The notes under the pieces: generated by a model
The model's input: only the letters and a program-made list of their open reading frames with translations
The model's database searches: none
What the model was told of the DNA's origin: nothing
Position numbers and translations under genes: made by a program
Shown here: positions 25,227 through 39,200 of the stretch, one piece after another
How the letters are laid out: each line of letters starts with the position of its first letter
Position numbering within the stretch: position 1 is the stretch's first letter
DNA from: Liolophura sinensis
Taxonomy: Eukaryota; Mollusca; Polyplacophora; Chitonida; Chitonidae
Direction: 5' to 3'
DNA: 64,000 bases
Assembly: GCF_032854445.1 (NCBI RefSeq)
Contig: NC_088295.1
Coordinates: 84,800,644 to 84,864,643 of the forward strand

Positions 25227-28200
25227 TATTTTTACTCCTACAGAAGTTAATATCGTGTCAAGATAGTGGCCAGTATGTCATTATATAATATTCTGTTATA
25301 CGTTAGATTTTCCTACTACATGCAACGATGAACGTCAACGGGGGCCGATTCCACAAAGCCATTTCTGACTTAAGCCAAAACTGTAAACACGATTATAGAG
25401 CGTACTTTTAGGCCCTCTAAATTAAAATTTTGACCACCTCATAAATTTTATCCCTAGATAAAAAAGTTAAACTTTAAACTCACGTAGTTGTTAATAGCGG
25501 ACAAGTGAATGCAGCTGCAGAGAGGGAAAATGTTGTTACATTTGAGCTCCGTTTGCTCACTTTTCCTGCATAATAAATATGTAAAAGTTTGAAGTAGGCA
25601 TAATAAAATACAAATGATGACTCTTTACTCTTTACTGGGACGCCTGCTGCGCCTCGCTCTAAAGTTTCAACTCTTTCTCATTTATCAGGCTAAAATGAAC
25701 AACAATTACAAGATAGAAAAGTCATTATTTCAATATGTTATGCTAACTATACAGGTATTAAGAATAAACAGTACTTTTTGTACTCGCAAATGGCATGTCT
25801 TAATTTTTGTTTGTTTTTTAAAACCATTGTCCATGTTAAAAGGCTGAACGAAAAATCATTTGTTAATGGCGAACTACATGCTTCAGTATTTTGGTGACAT
25901 GTGCGTTTAAGGTTTAAAGCTCTTTTGATAACCGCACCTTATCACAAAGAAGCCGCTCGTGAAGGCTTACGCTGCGGCCTTGTGGAACAGTTGTGGAACT
26001 CGTAACTGTGATAATTAAACCTGTCACATACTACAGCTCATTTAAACCCGCCATCAAGCACAATGTTGTCACGTCAGCATGACATCTTGTGTAGAATCCA
26101 GAAAGCAGTAATGACAGACGAACATATAGGCTTCTAGATTTGTACCAGCGTCATAAGCCGCCAAACTGGATTTTTATGACGATTGAACTAACATGACTGT
26201 GTGAAACGAAAGCTGATTGACACAGCCATTGGTGTAAAGTCTGTTTATCTTCTTACATTACTCAGCTTTTAGGAACAGCCAGATGATGCGGTGATAAAAA
26301 ACATGTAGGATCATGCCTGTTGTGCTTAAGATCGTGGAATTGTGATTCTGATCGAACCAGACAGCTGTTGATTTACATCTTAAACCATCACGCACCATAC
26401 AAAGGCGTTCAAGCTCATTAAGGTCATTACTCCATTTTGTTTGCCATTATAGTATTTCGATTGTCTTGGCGGGCAGGGGACGGCAGAAGTAATTCCATGC
26501 CCCTGATGAACGACATCGCTTAATCTGAATTATAACTTCGTTTTTGTTTTTAAACGAGGTGTAGGCGATACCAACAAACGCCCTTTCCTCAGCCTTGCCT
26601 TCCGTTTCAATTCACAACCAGTGCTAATCCGAGAGGTCTTGTCGTGGTAAATTAGCCACCAACATTGCCCACACCTAGCTCTAATATCAGCTGTTAGTTC
26701 AATACGCGGTGCTTTCCCGTCACTTCATTTCACAAAGTACACGACGGAAGGATGGCAAAATTGCAGGCTTCACTTATTGGTGTTGCTGACTGGAGCACTT
26801 GAGCTTGTCGCCATTTTTCCCCGGGCTCTTTATCCTTTAGCCCTGTCTGCCGATGACACATCATTAGAGCTGTGTACCACTTACTAGTTGGTCGTGAGGT
26901 CCAAACCATGTTTACCAGAACCCAGTCCGGTATTAACACCTTTAGTCACACTTGTTCCATTTACCTACATCAAGTCAGGGCACTTACCAGGGTGAAGACG
27001 AGCTATTTCAACTGTTCTTGGAAAACCCATCCTGTTCTGCTCGCTGTTCTGTAATTTTCCCTAAAGGCCACTTCGTCTGCTGTCATCTACACTCAGCCTG
27101 CCAACATGCCCATCATTTCCATATGTGTGCACAATGTCAGTTGATAAGTTAGAGGAAATATGGGTCTTTAAAATGTATAATGTGCAAACTTTCCGTAACA
27201 ATGATTTCAAGGGTTGTACTTTCTTTCTGTATAATTCAAATGTCTATTCGGGTAGGCTTGGGCAAGACGCATTGCCACAATGATCACTAGTGGGAGGCGC
27301 AAGTTCATCATGAGAACAAAGGTACAATCCTGGAAGGGCTTTATCCTTTTGAAATACCCACAGAATGAAAGCAACCTAGAAACTCACAAGAAATCTTCTG
27401 TCTTCAGGATGATTACGAAAGTCTATAACTCAAATCCATATTCATTAGTTCCATTCATTAATATTTCTGGTGTAATAAAATCTTCTGAGCGATCAAAGTA
27501 ACACACTGGGGATTTGTGAATCATGGGAGACAGTAATCTTATACGGTTGTCTTTTTAACAGATTCATGTATAAGTAAATAACAGTACCATCCAGAAATCA
27601 GTCACCAGCAGGAACTTCGCTTAAACGTTCGCCAAAATTAGTTAAACATCAAAATTTAGTAAACTGCTCATGACTGGTCAATTAGTGTCCAATAGCTCTT
27701 AATAGAAGAATGCTTATCGAAATAACACCCCAACTGTCTGACAGCTATAATGAAACTGTCAGGGATTTGACCTCGTCCACACCTTGCCCAGCCGACTTCA
27801 TCAAACAAGGCGCTAGCCCCTACTCCTGGTTACCGCTTTATTCAGGCAGTTCCCTGGTAATTAAATCTCAAGAAGCAGAAACCTCATCTAATGGCTTATT
27901 CTACGTCAGAACTCTCGTATCAATCGGCCAAGCCTGATCTTAGACATCCAATTTCGGTTGGAGACGACATTTTCTGGTCTCCAATTCCCGGTTGTCGACT
28001 GCCATTAGTGCGTTTAATACATGGGTTAACTACTGTGGCCCTTCTGCCTGGTTTAGTACAATGGCTTCCTCATGTCACAAACTCGGACAATTATCATAGG
28101 GCTGGCACACGCATAGTGTGTCCAAACATCGGGCCATTCACAAAATGCTTTATGTTGCCAGTTCAAGTTGGACCCTGAAGCATCCCTGATTACATTAAAT
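25227..28200. other. Gene-free stretch, nothing firm
   Basis: A string at 25340-25370 (GGGGGCCGATTCCACAAAGC) resembles the end of the fold-back element at 49.2 kb, but no matching inverted end was found nearby. Open frames are below 96 codons and unremarkable. Confidence 0.45.
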
Positions 28201-28755
28201 TCCCGTGTCAATTCCTCTTTCAGTAACTTCCCGCGTCAGCTCTGCTTTCAGTAACTTCCCGCTTCAATTCTGCTTTCAGTATCTTCCCGTGTGAATTCTG
28301 CTTTCAGTAACTTCCGGTGTCAATTCTGCTTTCAGTAACTTCCTGTGTCAATTCTACTTTCATTAGCTTTCCGTGTCAATTCTGCATGCTTTCAGTAACT
28401 TACCGTGTCAGTGCTGCTTTCACCAATTTCCGTGTCAGCTCTGCTTTCAGTAGCATACCGTGTCAGTTCTTCTTTCAACATATCTTCCTGTGTCAATTCT
28501 GCTTTCAGTAACAGTTCGGCTTTCATTTAGATCTCGTGTCAATTTAGCTTTCTTGTAGCAAATTTATGTGTCAGTTGCGCTTAAGTGACTTTCCGTGTCA
28601 CGTCAGATTACAGTAACTTCAATCCTGTTTGTAGTATCTTTCAATTTCAATTCTATTTTCGGTATCTCCCAGTGCCAAGTCGTCTTTCAGTAACTTTGCG
28701 TGTTAATTCTGCTTTCAATATTGTTGGGTGCTAATTCTGCTTTGAGTAGCTCTCT
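28201..28755. repeat. 28-bp minisatellite, about 19 units
   Basis: The unit is TCCCGTGTCAATTCTGCTTT followed by CAGTAACT. The first six units (28201-28368) are regular at 28 bp. Later ones carry insertions, deletions and substitutions, and the pattern fades by about 28755. The open frame across the array (28317-28511) is a by-product of the repeat. Confidence 0.95.
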
Positions 28756-31700
28756 CTGAAAATACGATGCTCAGTATTTTCCATTACAGGTGCATCTAGT
28801 AATAATAACAACTTCTTGCGGTAAAGACTTTTGACGAAAGACCAACTGTGTAACTGTCTTTTCCAATTTTTGGTTTAAAATTTTTTGGTTTAAGTCGTTA
28901 TTTCAATGGCGCGTAAAGGGGCTTCTACTAAAAATATCTCGTAAAACTCTAATGGATGGTGTCTTTGATACATCCGAAATGCTGCTGAAAACCTTGTTAC
29001 ATCCCATTATACCATATATAAAGACTACAGCATGACAAGTAAAGCCAAAGCATCGACGACGACGATGTGGCAGTCAATGATTAGTCACACCTAACTGGTG
29101 AAACCCGCCCTCTTAGGTCAATTTGCCACAGTAAGGGTTTTATTCTAGCTGTTCGTGTAAATGCTTAACTTGTAGCAATTTATACATCCAGGAATCGGAG
29201 ACACATAATTCTACAGCAGAACCCTGGTTTGTATAGGCATGCAACATAAAGACTACAGAGAGTAAAATGACGGTAATTGTGTGACAAATGACCACACGTA
29301 ACATGTGAAACCTGAGCCACCACGACACTGTGATAGTTGGCAAATTTGGCCATTTTTGAATGAGACAATGTACCATGTATAGCATGCCGTTGTCTTACAC
29401 ACAGGTCCTAAATATGGGTTGAATTCAAGCTACATAGCCACATTTACTTCAGTGAATCTTCTGAAAAATGATACGTTGAATCTTATCCATCATGTTTTTC
29501 TTCGTACCTTCTATATCTACATGATACGACATTTCTCATGGATACCTACCACTCTAACAAGTCAGCCTAGGTGTCAGCTTTATAAGCTCCCTCAGGCAGA
29601 TTTGGCAAATTCGCACATAGGTAAAGTTTGTTTTCTCCATGGGAATGGAAATGGTTTACAATACACCAATATCGCACATTGATTCTGGCTATTGGAGAGA
29701 ATAGTTTAAATTCGCGCAAATATCTTGTAAATTACGTAATCACGTTATTTTACCTAGATGGAAAACATCAAATAAACATTCAGAATTGTTAAAAGTTGCA
29801 TAGCTGTTAGCGTTATTTCTGCACACTGATTTTAGGATGTTAAGGACAGAAACTATCAATTACTTTTCCTTTATAATAATGAAACATGTTCCACAGTTTT
29901 TCACGCAGCTGTTCTCTGTTCAAAATATTCGAAAGCAACAACAGCAAAGTGGTGCAATGTTTCCAACTTTTTGCTACAGGGACTTGCACTGTATAAAATG
30001 TTATATCAAGCCCAGATTAATATTATTCAGCAGGGAATCCGGTCTATCTTCTACTTTCTGTCTAACGTATGGAAGCTTATCCCTTTATTTTTTACCAAAA
30101 TTAGCGAAAACAAAAACTTACTTATTTCAACCTTTTTTATAAAACATAATAGGAAACCGACATTTGTGATATTCTAGCTCTTACTTGAACTCACTGTAAG
30201 GATAGCTATACCCAGACACTTAAAACAGTAGACAAAAAAAAAACATCACATCGTCGAGGTGTTTTTTATAACCCACCATCCAATTCTTTATTTTGATCGG
30301 GCTCACGCCAAAGATCCCCTCGATCAGTGACCTTAGTTTATTTATAAGCAATCTTGACACACTTCGTCTTCTTCAGGTTTATACGAGGGCTTAATGTAGA
30401 AAAATAACAGAAAATTGGGTAAGTAAACGTGCGCAAACTAGCTTTGTTTTTTTTCGTGCTGTGTGTAAATGTCTAGATGCCCGTTCTTCTTGCTAAATAT
30501 GTTAACTACAGAATCTCTGTCCTGCTCATGTTCTCAGTATATAGTACACCAGCTTGAAAAAGTATATCAGTGGTGTTCGAAACATTCACGGATTTATTTG
30601 GGGCTAATGTTACTTCTGCGAAGTTACCGAAGCGTTAAAGACAGGAGTATAATTGCACAATGAGCGACGAGACTAAGACAAGGCTTTCGTTCCCTCATTC
30701 GCTCTTCCTAAACCCTACCGATATCGTCAATGCGCCTTGTTTATTCAATATCCATATCATACCTGGGAGTTCTCTTCTTGCTCATTTCTGTTTACTAACC
30801 TACTGACTATCTGCTGCACATGCAGTGAAGACGCGAAGAAACTCTCTTTGAACTTAATCTGGGTATTATCTGAGATAGTGTACAATGTTAGTATATGGGG
30901 ATTCAGTGTCCTGTTGGACAATCCGTCCAAACAGGGAGAGGAGGATAAAAACAACTTCAAAGGGTAGGTGGTGCATTCACTGCTTCTCTCCTGCAGGACA
31001 CGCGGTGACTTACTGGGACTTAACTCACGATCCCCACGGGGAACTATTAACTTTAGAAATGATATACCCACAGGCTACACCTATGGACGTTGCAAGTGGT
31101 AATATGAGCACGAGAAACAAAATGGCTAGCAATGACCACACCTGCCAACCCAATTCATTTTCTAGCAGCACAAACTACAATTCTATCTACCTAAATTGCC
31201 GACGTCAGCAAACAGGTGCTTCTCCCACTAACGAAATGACTTTCATAAGTGGGAAACACAACTGTATTCCGTGATACCTTATCTAGTTAATGCGAGAGTA
31301 GCCAGACAGATCCCAGCTGGTCTGGGAACTGTACCTTAATGTTGGCGGGTTATAACGCGTGCTGTCAATCAACAAGATGGATGATTCTTTCTTATGCTAT
31401 CGAATTGTTAAAGAGTTATATATCTGCTACGTTTGAAATGGAACGTATCATCTTAAAATTAATGGATATGCTTTAAAACTTTTCAAAATATAGGATACAA
31501 AATAGCATCAAAAATTAATTTTTACAGTTTTTTTCAGGTGAATAGTAACAGCTAGTTTTCAACGGAAGTAACTAATACAATGTAGACAAACTTATATACA
31601 ACTATCAGATAAAATTGTAAAAGATCCGAAAATGGACAGTTAAGATAGATGAGGACCTCTTTCTAATCTGCTCACCTTGCGACTTGCTACGCCCATGCGT

Positions 31701-32450
31701 GTAAGATGTGCAGGTATATCGTTTCTAAGGATTATAATCCCCGGTGGGGGCCATGCCTTAAGTGTCAGCAGGCCACCGTGTATCATATGAACCAGTGAAG
31801 CAGCGCACTCGGCATGGACTTAATGCTGCATGTACAAGCCTTTATAGCTTTACAGTCACATCACTCATGCTACATATTTTCGTAATTTAGGGAACAAAGA
31901 AACAAATTGTTACTTTAAGGAAAACGTGAATTTAGCCGATGTCCACTGTCAACATATTCTGACCAAGCTTACTAGAAGAAGTTTCTGACGGAATATTTAT
32001 CATAATTAGTGAATCGGTTTTCTGCTAAATGTTATTGACGAGATGCGTCCTCATGAGCAACAGAAGCGACGACTTACGTAAAGGAAATAATGTCTTTGAG
32101 AATGTAGATGCTCACTTGTTTGTCAGTTATTTATAGTACTTATTTGTCTGAAATGACGAAAAATTACGTGGATATGCCAGTAAGAGGAGACTGACCAATA
32201 AAGTTATCTACATCGTGTGATACTGGGCCCCGTGGGCGCCGGACGGAGTCATATTCGTCGTGTAAGGCGAAATCTCGATCTAGAAAAAGATTAGAACGAG
32301 ATCAGGTAGACACTTTGAAAAACGGAATTTCGCATTGCGTCGGACAGCACGAGTTAGCGAAGAAATTGAGAGTGTTTCCGGCCTAGATCATTTCGGGCTA
32401 AAGCTGTGTGGTTTACTGTTCGTCCATGCCTACTTTTTGTTGACAAACTA
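28756..32450. other. Gene-free stretch with a dispersed-repeat trace
   Basis: Segments at about 29080-29180 and 29270-29350 share strings with 60515-60690 (AACATGTGAA, GGCAAAT, and CTGTTCGTGTAAATGCTTAA against a close variant). These probably mark two diverged copies of one interspersed repeat. The overlapping opposite-strand frames at 30757-31274 (104 and 129 codons) show no domain. Confidence 0.4.
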
Positions 32451-33088
32451 GTAACATAGTACTCATGTTCTATACATGCTGGTGAACAATGATCTATGCG
32501 GATAACCTGGTAACGTAGTACTCATGTTCTATACACGCTAGAGAACAATGATCTATGAGGATAGATTGGTAACGTAGTACTCATGTTCTATGCATGCTAT
32601 ATAACAATGATCTATGAGGATAAACTGGTAATGTAGTCCTTATGTTCTATACACACTAGAAAACAATGATCTATGAGGATAAACTGGTAACGTAATACTC
32701 ATGTTCTGTGCATGCTGGAGAACAATGGTCTATGAGGATAAACTGGTTTTGTAGTCCTTATGTTCTATACACACTAGAAAACAATGATCTATGAGGATAA
32801 ACGGGTAACGTAGTACTCATGTTCTGTGCATGCTGGAGAACAATGGTCTATGAGGATAAACTGTTAATGTAGTACTCATGTTCTATACACACTAGAAAAC
32901 AATAAACTATAAAGATAAACCGGTAACTTAGTACTCATGTTCTATACACACTAGAGAACAATGACCTGTGAGGATAAACTGGTAACTTAGTACTCATGTT
33001 CTATACACACTAGAGAACAATGACCTGTGAGGATAAACTAGTAACCTACTACACATGATCTATGCATGCTGGGGAACAATGACTATGA
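32451..33088. repeat. 59-bp minisatellite, 10.8 units without indels
   Basis: Units start at 32451, 32510, 32569, 32628, 32687, 32746, 32805, 32864, 32923, 32982 and 33041, exactly 59 bp apart throughout. Each begins near GTAACGTAGTACTCATGTTC and ends AGGATAAACTG. Units 9 and 10 are almost identical. Units 4-5 and 6-7 repeat as a 118-bp pair that alternates a CACACTAGAAAACAATGATC type with a CATGCTGGAGAACAATGGTC type. Confidence 0.97.
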
Positions 33089-33211
33089 TTTTTTTTTTGA
33101 TTGGTGTTTTACGCCGTACTCAAGAATTTTTCACTTATACGGCGGCGGCCAGCATTATGGTGGGTGGAAACCGGGTAGAGCCCGGGGGAAACCCACGACC
33201 ATCCGCAGGTT
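33086..33211 (-). mobile_element. Truncated copy of the 12.1-kb SINE (tail half only)
   Basis: From a T run (33089-33098) through GATTGGTGTTTTACGCCGTA to ATCCGCAGGTTG, this matches the tail and body of the SINE at 12132-12389 in the same orientation but lacks the tRNA-like head. Loss of the 5' part is common in target-primed insertion. TGACTA at 33080-33085 and again at 33211-33216 may be a short target duplication. The insertion lies at the end of the last 59-bp unit. Confidence 0.88.
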
Positions 33212-33216
33212 GACTA

Positions 33217-36200
33217 GTTTGCTACTTTAGTTATCGTGATGATGAAGTGATAGAGGTTAATAAATTACTATCGTATAACTTTGAACACCTTCAAAGTATA
33301 ACCGTTTGATATAGTTTTAATCGACCCCATGAAAGATTGCATTTCTGATATTCAGAATCTGATGTCTGTGTTTTCTTAGTTCCTCAGGTTAGAGAAGTTT
33401 CCAGGTGAATTATGTGACGTGTTAGATACCGGATATATCTGATTCTCTTAACCTAATAACGGAATTACACGTACCATAAAACATAATTAAAATCCAAGCA
33501 AGTGCTGCAACGATATAACATATTAGAAATTCTCATCTCGGTCAGTTCAATATTAAATTGAAATATTGGTGAGTTTGGCATTAAAGAATAATAATAATCA
33601 ATCAACGGATTAATATTGATTCATATATAAATCATGATGTGTGCGGATATGTGGTATGAATGTAGCCAAACTATTTTCCAGCCGAGGTCACATTGGGGTC
33701 ATTTTTGTGCATAAGTTGCTGTTTATAAATTCTATAGAAGCCTTTGTGAAGAAAACCAGCGGATCGTTTCCGGTCGGAATTCTGATAATAGACTAGACAA
33801 CTATTGTGAAGGAAATGAACACCATTACAACAATTATCGCACCTCTAATTCCTGCATTAGCAATTGTGCTGTTCCTTTAGGAACGCGCGCACCAGTTTCG
33901 TCAAGTCTCTTAAGCTCTGTCCAGTGGGAATTCCCTCGGTGTCAGCTGTCGACACGTCGCACGAATGACGTCTTCATTAGATTGGTTTTGCTTCCATTTG
34001 TTTACTCGGAAACACTTTTTCCTTGTGTCTTTTTCAAAGGGCCTTTCATTTACAATGGTGATAAATGAAGAATAAGGCCTTCAAGGTGTAACTTTTTTCA
34101 TTTTCATTCTGAACCCTATCTGTGGCGTGTACGCTAAATCTCGAAATATTTTGCTTTGCGTGGCCTTACTCAATGCACTTCAATGTACTTCCATGGAATC
34201 AATTCGAAAAACAGCATTTTGATATGACCTTGAACCACGTTTCAGGCTTAAATGTATTTTGCAATCCTTTATTGTGGTGTCATATATTAGTGCGTATGTC
34301 AGACATCTTTGTTTGGCGAACCTCGTCTGATCCAGTGGCAATTTACAGGCTGGCTGATTTACGTATCTTGAGCCACTGCGCGAGTCAAATGAGCTTGACC
34401 AACCCGCGGCTGAATCCTGTCCTAATAAATATTTAATGCTAAGTTAGTCTTACTTAGCGGTGCGTGTTATACGCTACGAAAATGGCAAATTACATCGATT
34501 CTATTATGAATGTAACTGTGTTATTTGGCATGGTGGCCTCAGCTGGTCGCACGTAGTCCGGTGTTGCCAACGCTTCATTTCTCGTCCTATATTAATATAT
34601 ATTCTTACGCCAAATATGGTAAAGCTCTCAAATGGATATAGTGACGAAATCAAAATGTTTCAAGTGGGGAAGGAAGGCATTATTGTTGTAATGTAAAGTA
34701 ATTTGTCTTTTGGCACATTATACAAACCGTTGGGTTTTCTGTTATGATATTGATGTGAAGTCCCTCTAATGAGGGATAGAAGTTTTTCTGTAGTATGTTT
34801 CATCAGCTCGGTTGTCAAGGTGCTGATCTATCTGTTGATAGTGGCGCGGGCTTCATCCCGAGCATGAATGGGGAATTTTTCGAATCCACTCTTATATCAT
34901 TGTTCGTGAGACTTTCGTGGCAATAAGCAGTTGACGGCGCTTGTGAAACCGTAAGCGCAGTGTAAAGGTCATTTAACTGACTCCCACCAATATATATGTT
35001 TGCATGTCTGTACATCATAAATAAGCTTGTCAGTAATTTGCCAAAGGCCGATGGTTTACTCATCTGGAGTCCTCCACTCATTTAAATGATTATCATTGCA
35101 TAAGCTTTCAACAACGAGATAAAAATCTTTAACCTGGCAAGTCAGAAAAGTTCAATACTGTCCAAGATAATAATTTGTATTTCACACATGGAATCCGTAA
35201 TTTAAAACTGGCCCCTTAAGGCTGCATAACTTTAGGATACGTCACCATTAATCACCCCATTTCGTGTCAGTGCCTGGTTCTGGATCGATGGCACAATAAC
35301 ACCAATGGGAACCCGAGCAGTGTGGCTTTAATAACGTTACAAAGATTCCAAATAGCTTGTTCAAGCAGCATTGTTGATAATCAACACAGCCCGAGAGAAT
35401 ACTGTTGCAACTGAACAGCAGATCACGACGGGGTTTACATGCAACACAGGCAAATCTTGTGACTTTTGAATCAACAATGCCTTCTATCTATCTCAGTAAC
35501 AATACTTGTGATTTTAGTAACAGTTTTATCACAGATGGTATGCTTCTTCAGATGTGTACAGAGTATTGTCATTTCATGAGTTACAAGAATTACTTCCCTT
35601 TGTAGAGGCCTTTTCGTTTGCAGCTAGTCCGTTGCTATTCTCATGGCGATTTTCGAATAATCCACTTAAGATATCAGTAAATAGAAATTGTAGGACTAGA
35701 TAAATTTCTTGATTCCAGCACTCCGATTATTTTTAGTAAATTGTAGGCCCTGACTTCATGTCCCCTAATGCTCAATGTAAAGAAAGCTCGGTGCCATGAT
35801 TCGCCCAATAATTTGTGAACTGTATCTTTGGTACATGTTGGCCTGATAAGGGGTAATTCTCAGAGATCACGCTATCGGACACGTGACACGAAGAAAAAAT
35901 CGTGGATCTGACAAGCAAAACCATTTAGCGTTTAGCGCTTGGGATTATATAATGCAAGGCAATTCCAAAGCAAACATCAATAGAAAACGTGAAGGATCGT
36001 TAGAACAGCTCTCTAGTGGTATAGCCCGACGAACGGTTTTTAGTTTATGTCTGATGGGTATAAGGTCAAGGCTGAACCGCAAGTATCCCTCTAAGGGCAT
36101 TACAAGGAATGGGACTGTTCCAATGTAAGAGACCCTTTCACTGAAAGAACTCAGCTATTGTATCATCTTCTCTGTGCATTTTTTCATTGTGTACATAGCA

Positions 36201-39200
36201 TGTTAAGATTTTTTCTGACAGGAGTTTACCTAAAACACGCTCCTCGGTAGCTTACAGTGGGAAAGGCTTGGTAAAAAAATGACTGTAATTGCTGATCCCA
36301 GCTGATACAGAAACCATCGAGCATTGATGTCTTCCTGGCACTGATATTTTCCCGGAATTGATATTATTGATATTTTCCTGGTTTAAGCTCTCAACTTAGC
36401 CCAGTCAAACAGCGAGTGTATGTATCACAACAACTGATTACGCTAGCATGTCCTTGGAAGTAATAGCGGACACTTACTGCAGACTGAAGGTTTACTGGTG
36501 ACCTGTACGTACTGCTTGTATTAAGTGTCAGGGGCTAGGGGAATTAAGACAGGCTCTGTGAATGTTGCGAACCCTTTGATTGATTGGCTGATTTCTAAAC
36601 ACCGGTAATTGACCAGCGGAAATAGACATAAAGTTTTCTAAGGGCTGGCACCATGATCTGCAGACGGTAAAAACAGGCCCAGAAAAAGTATATCCTCTCT
36701 GACCAAGCATTTGTCTTCATTTTAAAGATAAATCGTTATCTGTAAATTGAGTCTTTTGATTTTTATCCAAGAATCAACCTTTGTAAACCCATGTAACAAC
36801 TGACGAAGTGACGCCATGGATCACCTAATGCTATCCCTTCGTCTTGTCAGACCAGTGGTAAATCACCATTTATCAATGCTTCGCTTCCAGACCATTTAGT
36901 CTCCGCATTTGAAAGCGGTGTTACAATGCAACGTAATACAATCTAAACCCGATATCCATAAACACTGTTCACCACAGCATTGAAAAAGTGGATAAGGGGC
37001 ATTTTATCTATTAAAGGAAATAGAAAGCTTCCAAACCAAACTGCGTTTTCACTGAATTATATTTACAGCCTTGACTTACAGAATAAAGCTGCCGGATGCA
37101 TGCCTGAGTATCTACTGGGCATTGTACAAAGAGATTCTCTATTTTTACGAACTAGGAGATTGGCTAAGGGCAAGTTGAAGCTTCAAAATATTAAGTTTGC
37201 AAACAGTAATCCTCACTTAAAATTTAAATTTAACAGATTTATTGAATCACACAAAAGTTTTGAATGTCTAACAAGTAGCTACATGGAGAACTTCACCCGA
37301 TAGCATGGAGCACCTGGTCGATCTGGATGGAAGGCACGGTTACAACTATATAGTAGACGCTGTAAAAATCTGAATTTAGGACGTTTTATTGTTTATCAGT
37401 CAGGCCTATTAGACATTTACACAAATCTTCCATAATCTCACAGAGTGAGCTGTCTGCTTTTTCTGGAGTCTTCGCTTTATATAATTGCTTTTCAATTAAG
37501 CCCTAATTTCCTGCAAATGCTCGAGGGCTTCTCGATACAATCGCTTTAATTTTGCGGGAATTAGATCTCACGTGACTTCCTCACTACGTCACTTTCTTCA
37601 CTAGTGGTAATTGAAAAAAAATAGAGCCTCAAAATTGTGCCCAAGCGTAAATTAGGATACGGTTCATTGTTAAATCACATTACTTAATTAGAATTGCTGT
37701 CACGTCTATACTGGTATAGCTTGAAGTAATGGGTTTTGTTTGGAGGGTGTGCTAGCCTTGGTAGTCGTCTACCCGTAGACGTCATCAACTTTATGTCTTG
37801 GCCAGTCAGTCACACCTCTCCTACATTGTTCCAGCTGGATGAAACACGTAGTTTACTTGTTTAATGCTACGGCTTGTAGATTAGCTAATAATCCACACTT
37901 TTTGAATGGAACTGTTTTCTTGTTATAAACAGTCTTCTACTCAAGGTAATAAAATTTTATACTGAAAACCGTAGTGCTGTTTATCTTGGCATTCTTTTTT
38001 CCGGTAAAGCACATAGGCAGAGGAACAAATTATATACTCGCTTGAATTGGATGGAAGGCGTTAGCTGGCTTTCAAATGTATCAGTTTCACAGGATAAACG
38101 TAAAAAAAGAAAACTCTCAAACAACGTAGACTCAGGAAAATCGGAATTTTTAAAGTTTCTGTTGATCGGATTCATATAGAAGACTGCAGCATGAAGATTA
38201 AAACCACACTAGCATCAATAACGTAGTTGGAAAATGGTCACACATGACCACTGAAATCCAGCCTTTGTCTTTTTGCTTCACTTAAGGGAGGCTAACTTTT
38301 CATACAAACACGTTTGCAGACTCGATATATTCGTCTAAAAACAGTTATTTGGACCTTGGGCTCTTCAATATCTGGAGGTAATATTGTATATAACGTCAAT
38401 ACATTTTGCGAATTCGCCTCGCTCTTCGTTTCTCGATTTTCAGGCTTCTGTGTTAACGTTTAATGTTGTAACCCTGTCCCAAACATCCCAGAGCCAATTA
38501 GAATTGGTGACTGCGTTACCCAACCTCTGAAAAAGCAGCAGGAAAGTTTAAACCTTCCTACGCCTAGCGACTTTCTCCCGAACAACGTCAAGGGGACATC
38601 ACTCGCAGTCTCATCCAAACTTCACACCTTGTGCCCTCTCGTCAAAAATATAAACTTTCATCAGTTTAAAGTTTGGACAATTTTTATTATTTTCTTTGCA
38701 AGCATGCACGTATACACTAAAAGCGTCCGGCAGGCAGGACGGTACACGAAGGCGCATACTAGATTTTGTGTTTAAACCAAATTATTGACGAAAGGGGATT
38801 TGCTGGAAATCGGAAGCCTGCCTCTCACTGGCTAACGGACCACAAATTTAACCATATTCACAAAATGGCTACCTTAGGAAAGGTACAGCTGTGCATGTTC
38901 TTGTGGAGTCTTGTATTCTCTTAACAACAAGTCGCAAAAATTGATGTTTTGTACAATAGCTTCTGAACTTTCGTTGAAAATATAACTGATCTAAGATCTT
39001 TTACACATTTACATTATCACCATAACAAAATTATGGTCATTGAAATGTAAAGTGGTTAGCAAAACAACTTGTGTTAACGTTTGCCTTTTTCTTTCTCAAC
39101 AGATAGAACATGCGGGATTAAGTCTTTGGCATGCCTATTACTTGATTTCTACGATTGTTCACCTGGAAACTAAATACAACTGGCGAGTGTATGGCGGTAT

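Noticed and set aside
28317-28511. 64-codon frame rich in Phe, Ser and Cys
   Set aside because: It lies wholly inside the 28-bp minisatellite and reflects the repeat.
30757-31274. Overlapping opposite-strand frames of 104 and 129 codons
   Set aside because: Neither strand gives a recognisable domain, and two overlapping antisense frames of similar length argue for chance absence of stops.
36980-37303. 107-codon plus-strand frame with a basic, Lys/Asn-rich product
   Set aside because: Composition follows the local AT richness and no motif of a known family is visible.
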